A stretch of DNA of 22,777 bases from an uncultured Collinsella sp. (GTDB lineage: Bacteria; Actinomycetota; Coriobacteriia; Coriobacteriales; Coriobacteriaceae). This document shows positions 1 through 7,333 of this stretch, one piece after another (position 1 is the first letter of the stretch; each line of letters starts with the position of its first letter). The notes beneath the pieces are model-generated. The model saw nothing but the letters and a program-made list of their open reading frames with translations. It was not told the origin of the DNA and did no database searches. The stretch lies in NCBI GenBank assembly GCA_902491055.1, contig CABUGI010000025.1, positions 1-22,777 of the forward strand, given 5' to 3'. Position numbers and translations under genes: made by a program.

Positions 1-49
1 CGACACCCGCTTTAGGAGAGCGGTGCTCTATCCCCTGAGCTACGGAGGC
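1..49 (-). tRNA. tRNA-Arg (anticodon CCU), 5' part, cut by window edge
   Basis: Read on the minus strand from position 49, the sequence has a 7-nt acceptor strand (GCCTCCG), TA, a D-arm closed by GCTC/GAGC, and an anticodon stem CCGCT/AGCGG around the loop CTCCTAA. This puts CCT at the anticodon and gives tRNA-Arg reading AGG. The variable loop, T-arm and 3' acceptor strand lie before position 1, so only about two thirds is visible. The call rests on the cloverleaf pairing seen here. Confidence 0.9.
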
Positions 50-107
50 ATGTTGTACTAGTGTAGCAGATTTACTGCATCGCCATACACCCCATGACCA
101 GACTTCA

Positions 108-176
108 AAGTTGCGGTGGAATAGTTCCTGCCTAAAGCATCTAAAGCCACATTTAAGAACTATTCCACCGCAACTT
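108..176. repeat. Perfect 20-bp inverted repeat between tRNA-Arg and the DUF956 gene
   Basis: The arms at 108-127 and 157-176 are exact reverse complements (AAGTTGCGGTGGAATAGTTC on the left) around a 29-nt loop, which contains CTAAAGC twice. Neither side is followed by a T-run, so it is not a classical intrinsic terminator, although it sits just past the 3' end of the DUF956 gene. The right arm begins inside TTTAAGAAC, a string also found in the GGGGACGTTCTT repeats at 3786-3839 and 19601-19629. A dispersed REP-like repeat is the likeliest reading (inference). Confidence 0.7.
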
Positions 177-184
177 ATGAGGGG

Positions 185-583
185 CTAGTTGCCTTTGTGG
201 AAGAGGCTTTTGATGACGGAAGGGATGCTCTTGGCGCCCTTGGCGGTCACATCAATAAAGTCGGGCGAACGCACGAGCTTATCCTCGCCGACGTACTTGC
301 GGACCGCACGAAGCGTCTCTTTGTCGTCGCGCGTCGAAAACGTAAAGTGACCGTTGTCCTTGGTGAAGATGGCAAAACGCGTAATCTTCTTGGTGCCGCG
401 CAAAACCTCGGCGGCAATATAGTCGACCTCGTCCCACGGGATTTGAATATAATCCTCGGGATTGCGCTCGTTATAGTACTCAAACGCCTTATTGCCCACC
501 ATTACGTTACCGTGACTGGTAAGCCCCATCAGGCAGGTTGCCGGCGTTGCCAGATCGACCGTGCTGTTCTGAGATTGCGCCAT
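185..583 (-). CDS. DUF956 family protein (ManO-like), mannose-PTS accessory
   Basis: This 132-residue protein matches my recollection of the DUF956 family, small cytoplasmic proteins encoded beside mannose-class PTS genes. Recognisable stretches are the central PWDEVDYIAAEV segment and the RFAIFTKDNGHFTFSTRDD strand pair. The start is ATG at 583, with GGAGGG about 10 nt upstream. An in-frame upstream start at 622 would lie inside the terminator stem and is unlikely. It follows the PTS genes in the same direction, but a strong intrinsic terminator lies between, so it is probably made only by readthrough or from its own promoter. The family's biochemical role is not settled; a part in tuning mannose-PTS expression or activity is the usual suggestion. 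Confidence 0.85.
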   Translation of the reverse strand: MAQSQNSTVDLATPATCLMGLTSHGNVMVGNKAFEYYNERNPEDYIQIPWDEVDYIAAEVLRGTKKITRFAIFTKDNGHFTFSTRDDKETLRAVRKYVGEDKLVRSPDFIDVTAKGAKSIPSVIKSLFHKGN

Positions 584-602
584 ACGCGCCTCGCCCTCCA
601 AT

Positions 603-648
603 AAAAAACAATCGGACCGCATCCAGTGTACCCACCGGGTGCGGTCCG
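603..648 (-). terminator. Intrinsic terminator after the PTS operon
   Basis: Positions 613-624 pair with 637-648 in a 12-bp stem with one G:T pair and a 12-nt loop. On the minus strand the stem is followed by ATTGTTTTTTAT. It sits between the stop of the IID gene (705) and the start of the DUF956 gene (583), so it should end most PTS transcripts before the accessory gene. Confidence 0.85.
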
Positions 649-704
649 TTTCAATGGCTCAAAAGCCCTTGCCTAGCAACTCTCGGTCTTAAGCCGAAGC
701 GTGC

Positions 705-1625
705 TTACATGAAGCCGCAGACGCGACCGATGATGCCGACGGCGAAGAGAGCCAGGATGATGACGATCGGGCTGACCTTCTTCTTGAGGAGCTTGCAGAC
801 CAGCAGGGTCAGACACACAGCGGCAAGGCCGGGGATGAGCTGATCGAGGTTAGCCTGAAGCGTGGTGACCTTAACCTGATCAAGGGCGGTAGCACCGATG
901 GAGTTGTACATCGTCAGCGCTTCCTTGACGCCCTCGGAGCCGGAGGGCAGGCTAGCCCAGTCGATAAAGGCGCCAGCAGACTGCGTGACCTTGGAGACGA
1001 CCGGGGTGAAGGAGATGGACACCCAGCGCTCGACCAGGGCGCCGATGATGAACATACCCAGGATGGAAGCACCCTCGGTGACCTTGCCCATCAGACCGCC
1101 GGAGAGGTCCTTGGCGATGGAGGAGCCGACCTTGTAGCCAAACTCCTGCGTGTACCACAGGAAGGCGTAACGGATGATGTTCCACGCGAAGAAGAACAGC
1201 AGCGGACCGGCGATGCTGCCGGACAGGGCCATGGAAGCGCCCAGAGCGCCCAGAATCGGGCGAAGGGTGAACCAGAAGGCAGGGTCGCCGACGCCGGCGA
1301 GCGGGCCCATCATACCGACCTTGACGCCCTGGATGGCGACGTCGTCGATCGGAGCACCGTTGGCGCGCTCCTCCTCGAGGGCGAGGGTAACGCCAATGAC
1401 GGGGGCGGAAACATAGGGGTGGGTGTTATAGAACTCCAGGTGGCGCTTAAGAGCGGCAATCTGGTCATCCTTGCTGGTGTAGAGCTTCTTGATCGCAGGG
1501 ATCATTGCGAAGCACCAGCCGCCGTTCTGCATACGCTCGTAGTTCCACGAGCCCTGAAGGAACTGATGACGGAAGCAAACCTTCTTGCGGTCAGCCTTGG
1601 TGAGCTGAATCTTGTTCTCTGCCAT
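705..1625 (-). CDS. manZ: PTS mannose-family transporter subunit IID
   Basis: This 306-residue protein is the IID half of the membrane channel of a mannose-class phosphotransferase system, which moves a hexose inward while it is phosphorylated. The N-terminal region has the family stretch FRHQFLQGSWNYERMQ followed by a Trp/Phe-rich part. Hydrophobic segments appear around residues 130-150 and 185-205, and at the C-terminus after KKKVSP. Length fits the family. ATG at 1625 is preferred, with AGGGGAG about 8 nt upstream; a GTG at 1634 lies too close to that site. It is the last PTS gene before the terminator, 16 nt after IIC. The real sugar (mannose, glucose, fructose, sorbose or an amino sugar) cannot be read from the sequence. 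Confidence 0.95.
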   Translation of the reverse strand: MAENKIQLTKADRKKVCFRHQFLQGSWNYERMQNGGWCFAMIPAIKKLYTSKDDQIAALKRHLEFYNTHPYVSAPVIGVTLALEEERANGAPIDDVAIQGVKVGMMGPLAGVGDPAFWFTLRPILGALGASMALSGSIAGPLLFFFAWNIIRYAFLWYTQEFGYKVGSSIAKDLSGGLMGKVTEGASILGMFIIGALVERWVSISFTPVVSKVTQSAGAFIDWASLPSGSEGVKEALTMYNSIGATALDQVKVTTLQANLDQLIPGLAAVCLTLLVCKLLKKKVSPIVIILALFAVGIIGRVCGFM

Positions 1626-1641
1626 ATGTATCACTCCCCTC

Positions 1642-2460
1642 CTACTCGTAATCGTTCAGAATATCGCCGAGCGGGTCGCCGGAGCCACCGCCCATGCCGC
1701 CACCCTGCTTGGCCAGATCCTTAAGGCCAAGGTAGATGAGGGCAAGGGAGATACCGATGAGGCCAAGGGCGATCAGCGTGAGCTGAGGGATCGCAGCAAG
1801 GACAAAGCCGAGGATGAAGAACGGCCAGGTCTCCTTGGTGGCCATCATGTTGATGACCATGGCGTAACCGACGGAAGCGACCATGCCGCCGCCGACAGCC
1901 ATGCCGCCGGACAGCCAGTCGGGCATAGCGTTAAGCGCGTTGGTAACTGCCTCGGCCGGGATGATGCACAGAAGCACTGCCGGGATGGCAATACGAAGGC
2001 CCTGCATAAGGATGGCAATGTACTGCCAACGCTCGATGCCGGCGAAGTCGCCCTTCTCGGCGCAGCCGTCCATGGCGTGAGCGATAGCGGTAGCCAGGGT
2101 ACGGCAGATCATGGTCAGGAACAGACCAGCGACCGACAGCGGGACGGCGACGGCGATAGCGGCGGTAACGGCCTTCGACGGATCGGTAGCGCCGCCGTTG
2201 AGGGCGAGCACCATGATGATCGAAGAGGCGACCGAGGCCAGAGCGGCGTCAGGCGCGACGGCGGCGCCGACGTTAGCCCAGCCAAGGGCCATCATCTGGA
2301 GCGAACCGCCCAGGAGGATGCCCTCCTGAAGGTGACCGGTTACGAGACCGATAAGCGTGCATGCCACGAGCGGCTGATGGAACTGGAACTCATCCAGAAT
2401 GCCTTCCATACCGGCAAGCAACGCGACAATCGCAACAAGCAGAATAGTGATTGCAGACAT
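1642..2460 (-). CDS. manY: PTS mannose/fructose/sorbose-family transporter subunit IIC
   Basis: This 272-residue polytopic protein forms the sugar-binding membrane part of the transporter with IID. It opens with a hydrophobic helix (ITILLVAIVALLAGMEG). The family stretch around residues 28-65 follows (QPLVACTLIGLVTGHLQEG, then GGSLQMMALGW). Several more membrane helices run to about residue 250, and the tail is Gly-rich (KQGGGMGGGSG). Length is typical. ATG at 2460 has GGAGGG 8 nt upstream. It lies 18 nt after the IIAB gene and 16 nt before IID, so the three are clearly co-transcribed. Confidence 0.95.
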   Translation of the reverse strand: MSAITILLVAIVALLAGMEGILDEFQFHQPLVACTLIGLVTGHLQEGILLGGSLQMMALGWANVGAAVAPDAALASVASSIIMVLALNGGATDPSKAVTAAIAVAVPLSVAGLFLTMICRTLATAIAHAMDGCAEKGDFAGIERWQYIAILMQGLRIAIPAVLLCIIPAEAVTNALNAMPDWLSGGMAVGGGMVASVGYAMVINMMATKETWPFFILGFVLAAIPQLTLIALGLIGISLALIYLGLKDLAKQGGGMGGGSGDPLGDILNDYE

Positions 2461-2478
2461 GTATCGGACCCTCCTTTA

Positions 2479-3468
2479 CTATGCTTGAGCGGCCAGTTCG
2501 GCCTTAGCTTTCTTCAACATGGCGTCGAGATCCTCGGAGGAATCCGAAGGAACCTTGCGGACCTCGAACTTGACGCCCTTGGCCTTGAGGGCCTCGAGAG
2601 TCTTGACGTCGTCATCGCCCATAGCGACGGCGTTGGTGACGACGACCTTGCCCTTGGAGTGAGCCATGGAACCGATGTTGACTTCCTTGATGTCGACGCC
2701 GGCCTCGATGGCCTTGAGCAGATCCTGCGGGTTCTCGAAGAGCAACATGGCCTTGGTGTCACCAAAGCGCGTGTCCTTGACGACCTCGGCCATCTTCTTG
2801 ATGGGAACGACGTTGGCATGGACTCCCGGAGGGGCAGCCTGCTCGATCATGGTCTTGCGGAGCTCGTCGTGAGCAACACCGTCGGAAACCACGATGATGC
2901 GGTTGGGGTTGATCTGCTTGGTCCACGTGGTGGCCACCTGACCATGGAGCAGACGGGTGTCGATACGGACGTGGGCAATCTTGATGTGCCCGTCGCCGAT
3001 GACCGTTCCCGGAGGGATGGCGCCTGCAGGAGCAGCAGCGGCCGCAGCCGGCTTCTTCTCCTCGGGCTCCAGAGACTCGGGCTTGACGCGCACGCCAGCC
3101 TTAGCCTCAGTCACGAGATGTTTTGCGATCGCATGTGCAGTGTTCTTTGCGTCAAAGCGCTGCGAATATGCCTCGATGAGCATAGGCAGGTTGACACCGG
3201 TGACGATAGCCCAGGAATCGTGGCCCTCGATGAGTCCGCTGATCTGGTTGAACGGCGTGCCGCCCCACAGATCAACGAGGAAGAGCACCTGCTCCTGGTC
3301 CTCGAAGGAAGCGATTGCTTCCTCGACCTTGGCACGGAAGTCGTCGGGGCCCATGCTCGGCTCGAGCGAGACCACGGCTACAGACGGCTGATCGCCAAAG
3401 ACCATCGAGCCCGTCTGCTTGATTCCAGCTGCCAAGTCCCCGTGGCTAGCAAGAACAATACTTACCAT
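2479..3468 (-). CDS. manX: PTS mannose-family IIAB fusion protein
   Basis: This 329-residue cytoplasmic protein passes phosphate from HPr to the incoming sugar. The IIA domain covers about residues 1-125, with the phospho-accepting His at residue 9 in ASHGDLA and the DLWGGTPFN loop near residue 66. An Ala/Pro-rich linker (about 130-155) leads to the IIB domain, with its phospho-His at about residue 175 in RIDTRLLHGQV. Fusion of IIA and IIB in one chain is as in E. coli ManX. ATG at 3468 is preferred over an in-frame GTG one codon earlier because GGAGG lies 7 nt upstream of it. It is the first gene of the operon and follows a 370-bp upstream region with a TATAAT box and repeated TTTGTTTAAAC motifs. 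Confidence 0.95.
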   Translation of the reverse strand: MVSIVLASHGDLAAGIKQTGSMVFGDQPSVAVVSLEPSMGPDDFRAKVEEAIASFEDQEQVLFLVDLWGGTPFNQISGLIEGHDSWAIVTGVNLPMLIEAYSQRFDAKNTAHAIAKHLVTEAKAGVRVKPESLEPEEKKPAAAAAAPAGAIPPGTVIGDGHIKIAHVRIDTRLLHGQVATTWTKQINPNRIIVVSDGVAHDELRKTMIEQAAPPGVHANVVPIKKMAEVVKDTRFGDTKAMLLFENPQDLLKAIEAGVDIKEVNIGSMAHSKGKVVVTNAVAMGDDDVKTLEALKAKGVKFEVRKVPSDSSEDLDAMLKKAKAELAAQA

Positions 3469-3538
3469 CACATAACCTCCTTTTTGTCTACGTATTTCCT
3501 ACACGACATTAAGGAAGTATACCTGTTTGGTTTGTGGA

Positions 3539-3580
3539 ATTATAGCTAAATTCGCAAAAGGTTGGTTTATTTGTTTAAAC
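3539..3580 (-). promoter_or_regulatory. Candidate promoter and upstream motif for the PTS operon
   Basis: On the minus strand a perfect TATAAT lies at 3544-3539, about 70 nt before the IIAB start. No good TTGACA is found 16-18 nt upstream, which would fit a promoter needing an activator (inference). The motif TTTGTTTAAAC at 3570-3580 sits where a -35 region or activator site would be, and an exact second copy lies at 3732-3742. The core GTTTAAAC is self-complementary. Confidence 0.45.
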
Positions 3581-3700
3581 GTCTATGTTTGTTACAAATT
3601 GATTACGTTACCGCTTTTTGACTCATTACACGCCAAGGCGTCGCACATCAAGCCATGCATTTTACAGATACAAGCAGGCTGTTCATTAATATCGATTTTG

Positions 3701-3720
3701 ACAAGCGCGAATGCGCTTGT
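3701..3720. other. Short palindrome in the PTS upstream region
   Basis: ACAAGCGC and GCGCTTGT pair over 8 bp around a GAAT loop. There is no T-run on either side, so a terminator is unlikely. It could be a protein-binding site or a small hairpin about 235 bp upstream of the IIAB start; nothing in the sequence decides this. Confidence 0.4.
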
Positions 3721-3785
3721 ACTGCCGCTATTTTGTTTAAACAGACATAACTTGACTATTAGCGTGACTTATGTTCTAGCGCAAG

Positions 3786-3839
3786 TAGTCATTGGGGACG
3801 TTCTTGTTTGACTAGTCGTTTAAGAACGTCCCCAACGAC
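3786..3839. repeat. Inverted pair of GGGGACGTTCTT repeats (BIME-like)
   Basis: Positions 3788-3805 and 3822-3839 are inverted copies of one sequence, differing at one base, around a palindromic GACTAGTC. Each copy also folds on itself: the right copy pairs GTCGTT (3815-3820) with AACGAC (3834-3839), the left pairs TAGTCA (3786-3791) with TGACTA (3809-3814). A related single copy lies at 19601-19629. Paired inverted copies resemble the BIME arrangement of REP elements mobilised by RAYT transposases. No RAYT gene is in this window. Confidence 0.75.
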
Positions 3840-3843
3840 CAAG

Positions 3844-4272
3844 TTAGGCGATGTGGAGGGGGTTGGCGGCGTCGACGGCATCGGGGGCTTCAGAAGGGCC
3901 ATCGGGGGCAGCGCCTGCCGGGTCCTCGTCGGGGGTCTCGATCTGCTTGATCATGACCTCCTGGCCCTGCAGCAGGTATGTCTCGCCGCTGCCGCAATGG
4001 GGGCAGGTCTTGCCGTGCTCGACCGTCGCGTAGTCGCAGCCGCACGCCTCGCAATGCGTCACGGCCTCGACAGGCTCCACAATAAGCTCCGCACCCTCGG
4101 TGATGGACTTTTTATCTGCCGCCCAGCGCCAAGCGTCGAGTAGCGGATCGGGAACAACGCCCGAGACCTCGCCCAGCAGCAGCGTCACGCTCGAAACGCG
4201 ACGCACGCCATTGGCGCGCGCCACGTTCTCAACATCGCGAATGATGTGATACACAATCCCTAATTCATGCAA
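3844..4272 (-). CDS. hypA: Hydrogenase nickel-insertion protein HypA, with a C-terminal extension
   Basis: HypA delivers nickel during [NiFe]-hydrogenase maturation. The start is assigned to TTG at 4272 because it gives the family N-terminus MHELGI, whose His2 is a nickel ligand. AAGG lies about 9 nt upstream. Longer readings would run into the hairpin at 4320-4351. The zinc site is visible as C74-x2-C77 and C90-x2-C93. The 142 residues exceed the usual 113-118 because of an acidic, Ala/Pro-rich tail of about 30 residues after residue 110. No hydrogenase or other hyp gene is in the window, so its partner lies elsewhere. It sits 96 nt downstream of the Fe-S oxidoreductase on the same strand; a hairpin in the gap makes co-transcription uncertain. 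Confidence 0.9.
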   Translation of the reverse strand: MHELGIVYHIIRDVENVARANGVRRVSSVTLLLGEVSGVVPDPLLDAWRWAADKKSITEGAELIVEPVEAVTHCEACGCDYATVEHGKTCPHCGSGETYLLQGQEVMIKQIETPDEDPAGAAPDGPSEAPDAVDAANPLHIA

Positions 4273-4319
4273 GGTAGAAACCTTTCCACAACGGTTGATG
4301 CGATGCAAACTCAAAGCAA

Positions 4320-4351
4320 GGGGACGGCGAAATCTAGTCTGCGCCGTCCCC
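4320..4351. repeat. GGGGACGGCG hairpin between the oxidoreductase gene and hypA
   Basis: Positions 4320-4329 (GGGGACGGCG) pair exactly with 4342-4351 around a 12-nt loop. On the minus strand the stem is followed only by TTGCTTTG, so it would be a weak terminator at best for the oxidoreductase transcript. Its GGGGAC/GTCCCC arms match the core of other intergenic hairpins in this window, which suggests a repeat family. Confidence 0.55.
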
Positions 4352-4368
4352 CTACCCGCCATGGTTAC

Positions 4369-7146
4369 CTATTTACGACCGAACTTGATTTTGATTGCAC
4401 GCTTCAAAGCATACTTGCCGAGGCTTGGGAGCTTTTGCTCGTATTTGACCATCGTGGAGCACTCGGGGCGGTCGCGATCCAGATGGATGGCGTCGAACGC
4501 GCACTTGGTGGTGCACAGGCCGCAGCCGATGCACTTGTTGGGGTCGACGATCGAGGCGCCGCAACCCAGGCAACGGGCGGTCTCGGCGCGCACCTGCTCC
4601 TCGGTAAAGGTCTCGGCGTACTCGCTAAAGGGCGCAGCCTTCTCGCGCTCGCGGTCGACATGCGCCACCTCGCGGCTCGCGTTGTCGTAGCCCTCGAGCA
4701 CAACGTCGTCGCGGTCGAGCGCGGTGTAGCGGCGCTGGTTGCGGCCGATGGTGAGCGTGGATCCCGGCTGCACAAAGCGATGGATGGAGACGGCGGCCTC
4801 GTGACCGGCGGCGATGGCATCGATGGCAAAGCTCGGACCGGTATAGACGTCACCGCCCACAAAGATGTCAGGCTCGGCGGTCTGGTAGGTCTGGGGATCG
4901 GCAAGGGCACCCTGGCCGCGGCCAAGCTCCACCTTGGAGCCAGCCAGCAGGTCGCCCCACACAATGGACTGGCCAATCGACATGACGACACGGTCGGCAT
5001 CGACACGGCGCAGATCGTTCTCGTCGTACTCGGGCGCAAAACGGCCCTCGTCGTCAAAGACACGCGTGCAGCGCTTAAAGGTGATACCGCACACACGACC
5101 GGCCTCGTCCAAGTGAATCTCCTTGGGGCCCCAGCCGCAGCTGATGTGCGCGCCGTCCTCAACGGCCTCGCGACGTTCTTCCTCGCTGGCGGGCATCTGG
5201 GCCTCGCTCTCCAGGCAGAACATCTCAACGTGCTCAGAACCCAAACGGCAGGCGTTGCGGGCAACGTCGATGGCCACGTTGCCGCCGCCCACCACAATGG
5301 TGCGGCCGGACAGGGTATCAATCTTGCCGCTGTTAACCTCGCGAAGGAAGTCGACGGCCACGGTCACGTCCTCGGCATCCTCACCCGGAATGCCGGCAAG
5401 GCGGCCGCCCTGGCAGCCAATGGCAACGTAGAAGGCCTTGAAGCCCTGCACGCGCAGCTCGTCGAGCGTCACGTCTCGACCGACCTCCACGCCATAGCGG
5501 AACTCGGCGCCCATCAGGCGAATGATCTCGACCTCGGCCTCGATAACGTCCTTCTCCAGCTTAAAGCTGGGAATACCGTAGGTGAGCATGCCGCCCGGGC
5601 GATCGTTCTTCTCGAATACGACGGGCTTGTAGCCCTTCTCGGCCAGGTAGAAAGCGCAGGACAGGCCGGCTGGGCCGGCACCGATAATGGCGATCTTCTG
5701 GTCGAAGCCGCCGGCACGCGTCGGGGTCACCACAGGCGGGACATAGCGGGTCGCGGCATCCAGATCGCGCTGGGCGATGAACTTCTTGACCTCGTCGATA
5801 GCCACGGCGGCGTCCACACGGCCGCGAGTGCAGGCATCCTCACAGCGGCGGTTGCACACACGGCCGCAGATAGCGGGCAGCGGGTTCTCGCGCTTGATGA
5901 GTGCCAGCGCCTCGTCATAGCGACCCTGCGCCGCGAGCTTCAAATAGCCCTGAACGGCGACATGCGCGGGGCAGGCCGTCTTGCAGGGAGCGGTGCCGGA
6001 CTCGTGCGTCTCGATACGGTTATCGTTGCGGTAGTTGGGCGACCACTTGGTGTGGTCCCACTTGGTGGCATCGGGCAGCTCCTGGCGCGGATACTCGGGC
6101 GCCTGTCCGCCGGCCTTTTTGCTGCAGAGCTTCTGGCCGAGCTTGGCGGCACCGGCAGGGCACACCTCAACGCAGCGACCGCAGGCCACGCACTTGTCCT
6201 TCTCGACCTTGGCGACATAGGCCGAGCGCGACAGGTTGGGCGTGTTGAACAGCTGCGAGGTGCGCAGGGCATAGCACTCGTTGACGTTGCAGTTGCAGAT
6301 GGCGAAGATCTTGTTCTCGCCATCGATATTGGTGATCTGGTGCACAAAGCCGTTGTCCTCGGCCTGGCGCAGGATGTCGTAAACCTCGTCGCGGGTCACG
6401 TAATGACCACGATCGGTCTCAACCACGTAGTCGGCCATATCGCCCACGGCGATGCACCAATCGGCCGGGTCGTCGGCGCAGCCCTCACCCATCACGCGAC
6501 GGCTCGCGCGGCAGCTGCAGGTGCTAGCGGCATATTTGCCATCGTATTTGTCGAGCCAATGCTCGATATGCTCAATCGGTACCGAGGTGCTCGCGGCGTC
6601 GATAGCCTTCTCGACCGGAATGACATGCATGCCGATACCGGCGCCTCCGGGCGGCACCATCGGCGTGGCCTTCGACAGCGGTCCCTTGGACGCCTGCTCA
6701 AAGAACTTGGCATAGACCGGGTGCTCCTCGAGCTGGCTCACGCGCATGTTGAGGAACTCGGCGGAACCCGGCACCAGCATGGGCAGCACCCACTGCTTGG
6801 CGCGCTCGGGGTTTTCCCAGTTGTACTCGAGCAGACCCGTGTAGCTCATGTCGTCGAGCATCTTCTCGATATCGGCTTCGGGCATGCCGGTGAGCTTGAC
6901 CATCTCGGGCAGCGTATAGGGACGGCGCATCTTCATCTTGCAGAGCACTTCGGCCTGCTTGTCAGTTGCGGCCTCGGCAAACGACCAGTACTCGTAGCCC
7001 AGCAGCTCGTCGCGATGCAGCAGACGGTTGGTGCAGTGCTCGCACAGCTTGACGATGGCCTCACGCGGATGCTCCGGCAGCGGCGGCACGAACTCCGAAC
7101 CGATGTCGGGCTCGGTGTAGCTAATCCCCGGTCCGTTGAGAATCAT
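4369..7146 (-). CDS. Multi-Fe-S FAD/NAD(P)-dependent oxidoreductase (GltD-like core)
   Basis: A 925-residue cytoplasmic redox protein. The N-terminal third has CEHC (35-38), a winged-helix-like segment (about 65-110), then CSCR (210-213), GFVHQITN (266-273) and CNCNVNEC (284-291), a pattern I recall from anaerobic ferredoxin-like oxidoreductases. A 4Fe-4S motif follows (C319, C322, C325, C329). Next is a GltD-type Fe-S region (C388, C392, C427, C431, C435, C439), an FAD-binding GAGPAG at 489-494 and a nucleotide-binding GGGNVA at 620-625. The C-terminus has two more Cys clusters (C859-C882). The core resembles the glutamate synthase small subunit and related NAD(P)H-ferredoxin enzymes, which move electrons between NAD(P)H, FAD and Fe-S centres. 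ATG at 7146 has AAGGGA 5 nt upstream. It is divergent from tetR. The substrate is unknown. Confidence 0.85.
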   Translation of the reverse strand: MILNGPGISYTEPDIGSEFVPPLPEHPREAIVKLCEHCTNRLLHRDELLGYEYWSFAEAATDKQAEVLCKMKMRRPYTLPEMVKLTGMPEADIEKMLDDMSYTGLLEYNWENPERAKQWVLPMLVPGSAEFLNMRVSQLEEHPVYAKFFEQASKGPLSKATPMVPPGGAGIGMHVIPVEKAIDAASTSVPIEHIEHWLDKYDGKYAASTCSCRASRRVMGEGCADDPADWCIAVGDMADYVVETDRGHYVTRDEVYDILRQAEDNGFVHQITNIDGENKIFAICNCNVNECYALRTSQLFNTPNLSRSAYVAKVEKDKCVACGRCVEVCPAGAAKLGQKLCSKKAGGQAPEYPRQELPDATKWDHTKWSPNYRNDNRIETHESGTAPCKTACPAHVAVQGYLKLAAQGRYDEALALIKRENPLPAICGRVCNRRCEDACTRGRVDAAVAIDEVKKFIAQRDLDAATRYVPPVVTPTRAGGFDQKIAIIGAGPAGLSCAFYLAEKGYKPVVFEKNDRPGGMLTYGIPSFKLEKDVIEAEVEIIRLMGAEFRYGVEVGRDVTLDELRVQGFKAFYVAIGCQGGRLAGIPGEDAEDVTVAVDFLREVNSGKIDTLSGRTIVVGGGNVAIDVARNACRLGSEHVEMFCLESEAQMPASEEERREAVEDGAHISCGWGPKEIHLDEAGRVCGITFKRCTRVFDDEGRFAPEYDENDLRRVDADRVVMSIGQSIVWGDLLAGSKVELGRGQGALADPQTYQTAEPDIFVGGDVYTGPSFAIDAIAAGHEAAVSIHRFVQPGSTLTIGRNQRRYTALDRDDVVLEGYDNASREVAHVDREREKAAPFSEYAETFTEEQVRAETARCLGCGASIVDPNKCIGCGLCTTKCAFDAIHLDRDRPECSTMVKYEQKLPSLGKYALKRAIKIKFGRK

Positions 7147-7237
7147 GGTTGTCCCTTCTCTTGCCACAGCCCGGCGAGACCGCGGCGCCCCTCTTTTTTG
7201 CAGGCCGGGCATGCCCCATGCCGTTCACCCGCCATTG

Positions 7238-7275
7238 TTGACATTGTGTCAAAAATAGTATTGACGAACCGTCAA
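7238..7275. promoter_or_regulatory. Two palindromes, likely TetR operators, between divergent genes
   Basis: The gap between the oxidoreductase and tetR holds two inverted repeats 8 bp apart. The first is TTGAC-N5-GTCAA at 7238-7252 and the second TTGACG-AAC-CGTCAA at 7261-7275. Both share TTGAC/GTCAA half-sites, as expected for two sites of one dimeric repressor. Such a regulator usually controls its own gene and the divergent one. I could not assign -35/-10 boxes with confidence. Confidence 0.7.
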
Positions 7276-7333
7276 CAATATTCAAGACTGTTAGGCGAAC
7301 GGTCAGGCAAAAGAGGATGAAAGGCGGCAAAAC

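Noticed and set aside
4267..7320. 1017-codon plus-strand open frame
   Set aside because: It is antisense to the clearly real Fe-S oxidoreductase and is a high-GC shadow frame with no family signature.
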